NCBI GenBank assembly: GCA_016710275.1
Contig: JADJXS010000001.1
Location: forward strand, 3,968,001-4,032,000
Direction: 5' to 3'
Length of the DNA: 64,000 nucleotides
From: Phycisphaerales bacterium
GTDB lineage: Bacteria; Planctomycetota; Phycisphaerae; UBA1845; Fen-1342
The notes under the pieces were generated by a model that saw nothing but the letters and a program-made list of their open reading frames with translations, was not told the DNA's origin and did not search any database. Made by a program: the position numbers and the translations under genes. Below, piece by piece: positions 16,679 to 23,538 of this stretch. Position 1 is the first letter of the stretch. Every line of letters starts with the position of its first letter.

Positions 16679-17701
16679 GTGGGCCTGATCGTCCACTTCG
16701 ACGGCGGCGCCCGCGGAAACCCCGGGCCGGCCGGCGCCGGCGTGGTGATCTGCGACGACGACGAAAAGCCGCTCTTCGAGGCCGGGTACTTTCTCGGCCC
16801 TCTCACCAACAACGCCGCCGAATACAACGCGCTGCTGCGGTCGCTCGAGCGCATCGCCCTCGCCCCGCCGCAGCCCGTCCGCCTCCACTCCGACAGCGAG
16901 CTGCTGGTTCGCCAGATCACCGGCGAATATCAGGTGAAAAGCCCCGCCCTGGAACAGTTGTATATGCAGGCGCAGCGCCTGCTGCTGCGCATCTCGCACT
17001 GGTCCATCCGCCATGTCCGCCGCGACGCCAACCGCCGCGCCGATCAACTCGCCAACCTCGCCATGGATGAGCGCCGCGACGTCGTCGTGCTGGACCGCCT
17101 CTCCCCCGCCGCCCCATCCGCCTCCGCCGGCGACGTGAACGACGACGACGCCAGGACCAGACCTGCGGCCGCGAAGTCCAGAGTTGTCGACGCCGGGACC
17201 GGTGCTTCCGACGCGGCACACGACGCCCCCGCAACTGCGCGCCCGGCTGCCGGGGCGAAATCCGCCAAGCCAACCGGCGACGCCGGCTCTGCACGCCCGG
17301 CCAGCGGGGAGAAAACCGACGCACCACCGGCCGGGAAGCCGGCCCGCGACGCGCGCCCCCAGGTTGATCCCCTCTCCGGCCCGCTCAATGCCCTTTCCGA
17401 CGGCGACGAACACGCGGCCGAGCGGCGCGTGCGGGTCGCCTGCGGCTGCGCGCCGGCCGATGGAGCCTGCCCCAGCCCGCCGGCCGTGCGCGGCGGCTGG
17501 GATGTGGCGTCCACCGTCCCCGCCGGGATGTGCCTTTCGGCCGCTCAAGCGATCCTCCCGACGCTGCTCGCGATTCAAAACGCCGGCAGTGAGGACTTTC
17601 TCAAGATTCCCACCCTGGCGGTCCGCTGCACGCGGCCCGGCTGCGGAGCGACGTTTACGCTGACCCCCTTGGCCGCCTCGAACGGCCGCCCCGCATCCTG
17701 A
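16679..17701 (+). CDS. RNase HI fused to a Cys-containing C-terminal domain
   Basis: A protein of about 340 residues. The first 130 are an RNase HI domain that would cleave RNA in RNA-DNA hybrids: VHFDGGARGNPGPAG (first Asp), NNAAEYNALL (Glu), LHSDSELLV (Asp) and VRRDANRRADQLANLAM (last acidic residue as D in the RRDAN segment). Residues 140-240 are an Ala/Pro/Ser/Asp-rich linker. The last 80 residues form a separate unit with VACGCAP, PAGMCLSAAQAILPTLLAI and LAVRCTRPGCGATFTL, resembling the TIGR04076-type Cys pattern (inference). I chose GTG 16679, three bases after the upstream stop and preceded by GGGGCGG. An ATG at 16640 inside the upstream gene would add 13 residues before the RNase H strand. 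Confidence 0.82.
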   Translation: MGLIVHFDGGARGNPGPAGAGVVICDDDEKPLFEAGYFLGPLTNNAAEYNALLRSLERIALAPPQPVRLHSDSELLVRQITGEYQVKSPALEQLYMQAQRLLLRISHWSIRHVRRDANRRADQLANLAMDERRDVVVLDRLSPAAPSASAGDVNDDDARTRPAAAKSRVVDAGTGASDAAHDAPATARPAAGAKSAKPTGDAGSARPASGEKTDAPPAGKPARDARPQVDPLSGPLNALSDGDEHAAERRVRVACGCAPADGACPSPPAVRGGWDVASTVPAGMCLSAAQAILPTLLAIQNAGSEDFLKIPTLAVRCTRPGCGATFTLTPLAASNGRPAS

Positions 17702-17840
17702 CCCGCGCTCCCGTCCCCACGACCGCCCTCCCATCCCCACGACCGCCCTCCCGTCCCCACGACCAGCCTCCCATCCCCACGACCAGCCTTCCATCCCCAC
17801 GACCGGCCCCCTATCCCCACGACCAGCCTCCCATCCCCCC
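17701..17840. repeat. Seven-copy 20-bp tandem array
   Basis: From 17701 the sequence repeats exactly every 20 bases, with unit GACCRSCCTCCCATCCCCAC and small changes. There are seven units; the first and last are degenerate. It begins at the stop codon of the RNase HI fusion gene. It has no spacers, so it is a minisatellite and not a CRISPR array. Confidence 0.9.
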
Positions 17841-18266
17841 CGACCGACGTTGTTCAAGTGCCGGCGCGCAATGGCCAGTGTGCCACTGGCGTGGTGCTAC
17901 TGCTCTTGAGCAGTGCACTTGCCAATGCAGCACAATTCGCGCCCGTGTGTTACTTTCGGAGCGTCGTTGCCGGTGTGCCATTGCCGGCGTGCGAATGCCG
18001 GCGTGCCTCTTCCGAAGTGCCATTACCGGGATACCACTGCCCTTGAGCTTGCTGCTCCCCGCATTTGCACCCCGCCAGGGGTGCCGGGTTGTAGCCACGG
18101 GTGGAGCGCCGCCCGGCGCCAGCCGGGCGCAGCGCAACCCGTGGAACCCGCCTCTTAAGCAGTACACTCGTGGGAGCGGCGCGATTCCTGGAGCGGCACA
18201 CTCCCGGGCACCAGATGACGACGGCTGCGGCCCCTCGAGCCGATGCCCGGCAGCGAATCCGGGGGC
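17841..18266. other. Gene-free stretch with nested palindromes at the edge of the Rhs island
   Basis: No convincing gene. It holds short palindromes: GCCAGTG/CACTGGC at 17874-17890, ACTGCTC/GAGCAGT at 17899-17914 (shared with 12.1 kb), and GCACCCC/GGGGTGC at 18067-18084. Degenerate copies of TGCCATTGCCGG and ACCACTGC-type words are scattered between 17940 and 18040. A 62-codon ORF at 17858-18046 with a signal-like start consists mainly of these repeats. Confidence 0.6.
18095..18144. repeat. REP-like composite palindrome
   Basis: Outer arms CCACGGGT (18095-18102) and ACCCGTGG (18137-18144) enclose an inner perfect stem GCCCGGC/GCCGGGC at 18111-18128. A separate GC hairpin at 18067-18084 lies just upstream. 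The same outer arms with different inner stems occur four times around the transposase at 62 kb. Confidence 0.8.
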
Positions 18267-19504
18267 ATGACCCGCGTCGAGTTCCGCTATGATTACATGG
18301 GCCGGCGGGTCGAGAAGGCCGTGTTCGAGTGGGAGGCCGCCGCGTAGAGAAGCACCACGACAATTACGTCAGCAGCTCGTGGGTCACGCAGAGCAGGACG
18401 CGGTTCGTGTACGACGGCTGGAACCTGATTCAGGAACTGAATGTGCCGACCAGCGGCGACCCGACCGTCCTGCGCCAATACACCTGGGGCCTCGACCTCA
18501 GCGGCCAGAGCGGCAATTCGTCCGTATCCGGCCTGCATGGCGCGGGTGGGATTGGCGGGTTGCTGGCGGTGCTCGATACGAACAACACGACCACGACCAG
18601 CGACGACCGCAGCTTCACCTATCTATACGACGCCAATGGCAACGTCGGCCAACTGGTTGAGTGGCCCTCCGGTGCGGGCGGATCAAGCGGCATGGCGTGG
18701 GCGTCCGGCCGAATGGTCGCCAAGTACGAATACGACCCGTATGGCAACGTCGTCGCCAAGTCGGGAACATTCGCCGACACGAATCCGTTCCGCTTCAGCA
18801 CGAAGTTCCTCGACGCCGAAACGGGACTGTATTGCTACGGGTATCGATACTACAGCCCGAGGGTGGGGAGGTGGATTAGTCGGGATCCGATTGAAGAAGC
18901 GGGTGGACCTAGAACCCATCCCTAAACCTCCGAGAACGCCGTGCCGCCGATTGTCAACCCGCGCGTTTCTGCAGGAGAAACGCATCTTCGCTGTGGATCG
19001 AACACCAGAACAATAGGTTTAGGGATAGGTTCTAATCTGTTTGCGGCGCTAATGAACGATCCTCGCGGCCATTTTGACAAGCTTGGTTTGACCGCATGTA
19101 CGGACGCTTGCGGACCAGACAAGAAGGGGGACGGAACATTTTGTAATTGCATCTACCGCTGTCGCCTCGCTGAACACACTAAGGCGATCGCGAGCTGCTT
19201 TAGCTACGCCCAGATGGGTGCTGAAGTTGCACTCTGTGTTGCCGGTTGCGCCGTGGGGTGTGCAAGGCTCGGCCCCGGGGCGGCAGTCTGCTTTACGGCG
19301 TGCACCGCCGGCTGTGGTGTCGGCGCATCAGCTGTCTCGTTCTACGAAGCGTCGAAGTGCTCCGCTCTCCATAGAATGAGTATCGACGCGGCGCAAGAGG
19401 CACTGTGCAATTGCATGAAAACGGGAGACTTGGATGACCCAGTGTTGGTAGGCCAAGGGATTAACTGTAGAACATATCCGCAGTTCAGGAATTGTAACAA
19501 GTAG
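18267..19504 (+). pseudogene. Rhs-type gene fragment 1, hybrid 5' end and MITE-interrupted
   Basis: Remains of an Rhs (rearrangement hot spot) protein, a YD-repeat shell protein whose variable C-terminus is often a toxin. From 18267 the frame gives VEFRYDYMGRRVEKAVFEWEA, stopped by TAG at 18345. A second frame from GTG 18329 continues VEKHHDNYVSSSWVTQSRTR through the core (YEYDPYGNVVAK, ETGLYCYGYRYYSPRVGRW, RDPIEEAGG) and stops at TAA 18923 inside an inserted 125-bp element. The same frame resumes after the element with LFAALMNDPRGHFDKLGL, followed by a Cys-rich tail of about 125 residues containing a Gly/Ala/Cys hydrophobic segment (residues around VAGCAVGCARLGPGAAVCF). The N-terminal shell is absent, so this is a truncated cassette. 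Confidence 0.85.
18910..19034. mobile_element. 125-bp MITE with 20-bp inverted ends and TA duplication
   Basis: Left end TAGAACCCATCCCTAAACCT (18910-18929) and the reverse complement of 19015-19034 match at 19 of 20 bases. The terminal TA is present at both ends, as expected for IS630/Tc1-mariner-type insertion. Removing the element with one TA rejoins the Rhs frame exactly as GG-P-N-L-F-A-A-L. An internal hairpin GCGTTTCT/AGAAACGC lies at 18963-18983. It has no coding capacity. A transposase acting in trans is inferred; none is in the window. Confidence 0.88.
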
Positions 19505-19579
19505 AAGTACATGTGCGGGCCGATTGTCCTGTATTCAGGGCGATCGGAGAAATGCTGGAGGTATTTGCGCTTGGAGCGG

Positions 19580-19861
19580 ATGTCGAAGCAGTTTTGGGTT
19601 GCGACAGCCTGTGCCGCCGGCGTGGGCCTTGTCTATGCCTTCTGGCGTGAGCAGATCAACTCACTGGGCTGGGTTTCGGTTGGAGCGTGGATAGTGGCTT
19701 TGTGGACCCTGGTAATTGCCTGGCGGGATCTCAGAATGCAAGTACCACATACCGACCGTTGCCTTCGATGTCGGTATGACTTGACCGGGAATCGGTCAGG
19801 GCGATGCCCAGAATGTGGAACGCCGACAACGGCGAATGCACCCCGTGCCGACGGTGATTGA
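19580..19861 (+). CDS. Small membrane protein with C-terminal zinc ribbon, possible immunity protein
   Basis: About 93 residues from ATG 19580 (ATG 19511 would add 23). Two hydrophobic segments (VATACAAGVGLVYAFW and VSVGAWIVALWTLVIAW) form a membrane hairpin, followed by a zinc ribbon CLRCRYDLTGN-x4-GRCPECGT. Proteins ending in this ribbon are abundant in Phycisphaerae and have no assigned role. It lies directly after the Cys-rich tail of Rhs fragment 1 and immediately before Rhs copy 2, the position where Rhs toxin immunity genes are found. An immunity role is inference from position only. Local base composition is less GC-rich than in the housekeeping genes. Confidence 0.55.
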   Translation: MSKQFWVATACAAGVGLVYAFWREQINSLGWVSVGAWIVALWTLVIAWRDLRMQVPHTDRCLRCRYDLTGNRSGRCPECGTPTTANAPRADGD

Positions 19862-19864
19862 GCA

Positions 19865-21409
19865 ATGTGCTTGAGCGGTCGAGTTGTATCGGCGGAGAGC
19901 CAGAGTGTCTCTGAGCGGCATGCCTGCTGGGGCGACGTCAACGGCGACGGCGTGTTCAATAATGTCAATCTTGATCCGTTCGTGTCGGTGCTGGTCGGCG
20001 GCGCGTCGTCGCCGTCGTACAGGACGTACGTCTGGGACGCCGAGAACCGGCTGATCGAGGTCCATCCCGCTCATCCGGTCGGCTCGACCTATTCGCCCGC
20101 GAACAATGACGAGCGCTGGCGATACGTTTATGATTACCTGGGCCGCCGCGTCGAAAAGCACCACGACAAGTACGTCAGCAGCGCTTGGGTCACGCAAAGC
20201 AGGACGCGGTTCGTGTACGACGGCTGGAACCTGATTCAGGAACTGAACGTGCCGACCAGCGGCGATCCGACCGTCCTGCGCCAGTACACCTGGGGCCTCG
20301 ACCTCACCGGCCAGAACGGCAATTCGACTGTCGGCGGCTTGCATGGCGCCGGCGGCATCGGCGGGTTGCTGAGCGTGTACGACACAAACGGCACCACAAC
20401 CGGCGAAAACGCGACATCCGACGACAAATCGTACGTCTTTCTGTACGACGCCAACGGCAACGTCGGCCAATTAGTCGAATGGGCCGACGACGCCGGCGGA
20501 TCAACCGGGATGGCCTGGTCCGCCGGCCGCCTGGTCGCGAAGTACGAATACGACCCGTACGGCAACATCGTCGGCCCCGACGCCGACAATGACGGCAACA
20601 TCGCCGAAGAGGCCGGCCCCTACGCCTCTATGAACCCCTTCCGCTCTTCGACCAAGTTCTTCGACGCCGAAACCGGCCTCTACTACTACGGCTACCGCTA
20701 CTACTCCCCCCGGCTCGGGCGCTGGATCAACCGCGATCCGATTGGGGAGCGCGGCGGCCTAAACCTGTACCGGTGTCTTAGAAACTCGCCGCTCGACAGC
20801 ATCGACGCCCTTGGATGGGATTCCGTGCGACCACTTCCCGGAGGCGGTTGCCCACCTGGGTACTACTGGCACCCTGACTTCCAATCTTGCGTATTGCTTA
20901 CAGATCCAGTTCCACCACCATCTGATGGAACTCCAGTGCCCCCACCTGAGCCACCAGTCAGACGGCCCCGAGTAATCATAATTAACCCGAGCGCAGGTCC
21001 GTATTATCCGCGGCACCCGAGTCCGCACATACGCGCATCGGACGACTGTCGCGTCCAGGTGTGCGACCAGCTTGTGTGGGACGGACATCGTTATCTGCGC
21101 TGGCTGGACGCGCGAGGACGTGTGATTGGAAGTGCTGGCTCGTATCCGTCAGGGTGGAACATTCCTGACTTGGCGGACGTATGTCAAGCGCCGCCGGAAG
21201 TGGAGTGTCGCTGGCTGACACGCAGCCGGAGCTTCCTCCAGATTATCGAGTTCGGTCCCGGCACAGGAATCAACTGCCTTTCAGCGACGTGCTCTGACAT
21301 CCATGACTGTTTGAGGTCGTTCGAACCGAGTTGCGCATATGATCCTTTTTCTAATAATTGCCGCCATGGCGCTAATGATGCGATTGATGCGTGTTGCCTG
21401 ACGAGATAG
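19865..21409 (+). CDS. Rhs-type protein copy 2 with Cys-rich variable C-terminus
   Basis: A 514-residue open frame. It begins with a dockerin-like GDVNGDGVFNNVNLDPF (residues 23-39), then the Rhs core: YVWDAENRLIEV, RYVYDYLGRRVEKHHDKYV, TRFVYDGWNLIQELNVP, YEYDPYGNIVGPDAD, ETGLYYYGYRYYSPRLGRW and RDPIGERGGLNLYRCLRNSP. The unique tail starts after IDALGW (about residue 320): a Pro-rich linker (PPPSDGTPVPPPEPPV), then about 130 residues with nine or more cysteines ending NNCRHGANDAIDACC. The tail is clearly lower in GC than the core. Full Rhs proteins are far longer, so this is an orphan C-terminal cassette without its shell. It starts three bases after the preceding small gene. Toxin activity of the tail is inferred, not shown. 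Confidence 0.75.
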   Translation: MCLSGRVVSAESQSVSERHACWGDVNGDGVFNNVNLDPFVSVLVGGASSPSYRTYVWDAENRLIEVHPAHPVGSTYSPANNDERWRYVYDYLGRRVEKHHDKYVSSAWVTQSRTRFVYDGWNLIQELNVPTSGDPTVLRQYTWGLDLTGQNGNSTVGGLHGAGGIGGLLSVYDTNGTTTGENATSDDKSYVFLYDANGNVGQLVEWADDAGGSTGMAWSAGRLVAKYEYDPYGNIVGPDADNDGNIAEEAGPYASMNPFRSSTKFFDAETGLYYYGYRYYSPRLGRWINRDPIGERGGLNLYRCLRNSPLDSIDALGWDSVRPLPGGGCPPGYYWHPDFQSCVLLTDPVPPPSDGTPVPPPEPPVRRPRVIIINPSAGPYYPRHPSPHIRASDDCRVQVCDQLVWDGHRYLRWLDARGRVIGSAGSYPSGWNIPDLADVCQAPPEVECRWLTRSRSFLQIIEFGPGTGINCLSATCSDIHDCLRSFEPSCAYDPFSNNCRHGANDAIDACCLTR

Positions 21410-21428
21410 CGCTTATGCAGGTGGTGTT

Positions 21429-21938
21429 GTGAGTCCAGCTCCGCTCAAGTCCGCTGATCGAGCCAATTGGTGGTTACTATACGCAACCGTTGCGGCTATC
21501 ACAATGGGCGTGGCATCCTTGGCGGCTAGCTGGTGTCGGCTGACATCCCGCCCATCAACGTCGCTATTGTCCGCGAAGCTCTGTGATCTTCCATGTGGCT
21601 CCGATCCGATTGCGCTCTCGACAATGCCAGCCCGCAGCCCCTTCGCGGTCAGCCCTACGACTCCACTGTTTACGGTATGGAGTCCAACGCTTCGAAGCGA
21701 TCGGGATTTCCGGGCGTTTCGAATCTGGATTGAGAGTGATACCGGACGCACGCTGACTCCGCGCACTGGTCCGACAGAGTGTAACTGGCACAGACGCGGT
21801 GTGGCCTATCTCGTTACGTTCGACCTCGCTGATCTGCCCAGTGATTCAACGGCGACATGGAAAGTGTGGTTTCAGTGGAGCCAGCCCGTTGAGTACGCGG
21901 CTGAATTGTGGACGTGGGAGCCGGTACATTTGCGATAA
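21429..21938 (+). CDS. Hypothetical membrane-anchored protein, possible Rhs immunity protein
   Basis: A 169-residue frame from GTG 21429, 19 bases after Rhs copy 2. One N-terminal membrane segment (WWLLYATVAAITMGVASLAASW) is followed by about 140 residues that would face the periplasm, with beta-like stretches such as FRAFRIWIESDTGRTL and ATWKVWFQWSQPVEYAAELW. I recognise no family. Position, orientation and atypical base composition suit an immunity gene for the upstream variable tail, but this is inference. The coding assignment is moderate because it rests on length and plausible composition. Confidence 0.45.
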   Translation: MSPAPLKSADRANWWLLYATVAAITMGVASLAASWCRLTSRPSTSLLSAKLCDLPCGSDPIALSTMPARSPFAVSPTTPLFTVWSPTLRSDRDFRAFRIWIESDTGRTLTPRTGPTECNWHRRGVAYLVTFDLADLPSDSTATWKVWFQWSQPVEYAAELWTWEPVHLR

Positions 21939-22422
21939 CGTTGGGACGTTGTACATTCCGCAAGACCGCCGCGCGATCGACTTCGTGGGCTGCTGTCGTG
22001 GAGCGGTTGCCGTGATGCTGGTCGCGCATCGTCTGTATTGCCAAGAGTGCTGTTGCCAGGCAATGCGGAGCCGGTTGACGGTTGACTATGGTTATGATCC
22101 CTACAGCCACATCGCACAGGTCCGTTGAGCGTGGTTTCAAAATATAGGCGCGCTCCCCGCGGACCGCCGTGAGCTTGGGTCTGATCGAACTTGTTCGCCC
22201 GAAGTGGCGATCGACGTGAGGACACTGATTTCGTTACGCGCTCGCGATACCAACGTGTACGGCATGCGCGCAGCGGCGTCACGCTCCGCGGTGCAGTGCT
22301 CGCCAACGACTCGGGACTGCGTGACGAAAGAGTGGGTCGCGTCGCGGTAATGATGCCGCAGCAAGCCGCCGAAAGACCGAGTGCAGCGGGTGCGCGCGTG
22401 GTCGGGGAGCGAAGCCGGGGGT
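21939..22422. other. Gene-free stretch with a possible YD-repeat remnant
   Basis: No convincing gene. A short frame at about 22078-22128 encodes DYGYDPYSHIAQVR followed by a stop and resembles a Rhs YD repeat, so it may be a decayed fragment. Base composition is mixed. From about 22380 the sequence approaches the upstream flank of Rhs fragment 3. Confidence 0.4.
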
Positions 22423-22911
22423 ATGACCCGCGTCGAATTCCGCTATGATTACATGGGCCGGCGGGTTGAGAAGGCCGTGTATGAGTGGGAAGCCGGCTCG
22501 CCGGGAAGCTGGGAACTGCTGTCAAGGACGCGGTTCGTGTACGACGGCTGGAACCTCATTCAGGAACTGAACGTGCCGACCAGCGGCGATCCGACCGTGC
22601 TGCGGCAATACACCTGGGGTCTCGACCTCAGCGGCCAGAACGGCAATTCGACTGTCGGCGGCCTGCACGGCGCGGGCAGCGGCGATTCATCTACCCCCGG
22701 CCTGCACGGCGCCGGCGGTTCGTCCGTATCCGGCCTGCACGGCGCCGGCGGCGCCGGCGGCATCGGCGGGTTACTGAGCGTGTACGACACAAACGGCCGC
22801 TCATCCGCCGACGCCGCCAATCCAACCGTTGGCGGTTTGCGCCGCGCGGGCTACGATTCCGCCCATGTCCTCGGCTCATCTTCTCTGCGAAGTCGCCCGC
22901 CGCGCCTATGA
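22423..22911 (+). pseudogene. Rhs-type gene fragment 3, truncated before its core ends
   Basis: Starts like fragment 1 (VEFRYDYMGRRVEKAVYEWEA), then TRFVYDGWNLIQELNVP and YTWGLDLSGQNGNSTVGGL. A glycine-rich stretch that is one unit in copies 1 and 2 is expanded to three GLHGAG units here. Similarity to the other copies ends at SVYDTNGRSS near 22805. The DPYGN and YYSPRLGRW core and any tip are missing, and the frame runs on into the start of the aldolase gene. It is therefore a 5' fragment cut off at the island boundary. Confidence 0.8.
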
Positions 22912-23515
22912 GCGCGGCCTCATCGCCGGCGCGGAGGGGAATCTCTCGCTCCGCCTCGCATCCGACCGCATCCTCTGCACGCCCAGCGGCCGCTGCAAAG
23001 GCCGCCTGAGCCCGGACGAGCTGTGCATCGTCGCCCTCGACGGCCGTCAATTGGAGGGGTCGAGCACCCCCAGCAGCGAGATCCGCCTGCACCTGGCCCT
23101 GTACCGCGCCGCCGACGCCGCGCGCCACCCGATCGTCTCAATCGTGCACACCCATTCGCCCTTCGCCACCACGCTGGCGCTGCTGGGTCAATCCGTCCCG
23201 GCCGGGCTGCTGCCGGAGGCCGACGTGCTGCTCGGCCCGATCCCGCTGATCCCCTATCGCACCCCCGGCACCGACGCCGTCGGCGAAGCGGTCGCTCCGC
23301 ACGTCGCCCGCGGCTTCACCGCGATTCTCGCCAACCACGGCGCGGTCGCCTGGGGGCGCGACGCCGAATCCGCCCTGCTGCACGCCGAAACGCTCGAATC
23401 CGTCTGCCGCGTGTACTGCCAGGCTCGCGCACTGGGCACCCCCGTCGCGATTCCGCCCGACCTGATCCCCGCGTTGCGCGACGCCCGCCGCCGACGCATC
23501 GCCGCGAACGCATGA
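22865..23515 (+). CDS. Class II aldolase/adducin family protein
   Basis: A 216-residue enzyme of the class II aldolase family, which includes L-fuculose-phosphate aldolase, ribulose-5-phosphate 4-epimerase and methylthioribulose-phosphate dehydratase. Substrate-binding segments are AGAEGNLSLR and LCTPSG. SSEIRLHLALY carries the catalytic glutamate, and VHTHSPFATTLALL provides two zinc histidines. A later histidine is in LANHGAVAWG. The exact reaction cannot be decided. ATG 22865 (MSSAHLLCEVARRAYERGL) is the likely start; the ORF also runs upstream into Rhs debris. Its stop overlaps a possible start of fmt (ATGA 23512-23515). Confidence 0.85.
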   Translation: MSSAHLLCEVARRAYERGLIAGAEGNLSLRLASDRILCTPSGRCKGRLSPDELCIVALDGRQLEGSSTPSSEIRLHLALYRAADAARHPIVSIVHTHSPFATTLALLGQSVPAGLLPEADVLLGPIPLIPYRTPGTDAVGEAVAPHVARGFTAILANHGAVAWGRDAESALLHAETLESVCRVYCQARALGTPVAIPPDLIPALRDARRRRIAANA

Positions 23516-23538
23516 GCCGGCCGCCGGAACACACTGCG

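Noticed and set aside
17701..17840. CRISPR array
   Set aside because: The units follow one another without unique spacers and no cas genes are present; it is a minisatellite.
17858..18046. A small secreted peptide gene
   Set aside because: The signal-like sequence is encoded by nested palindromes and degenerate repeats; no ribosome site or relatives are evident.
18941..19504. An independent gene starting at ATG 18941
   Set aside because: The start lies within the MITE and the first 30 codons are element sequence; the rest is the displaced 3' part of Rhs fragment 1.
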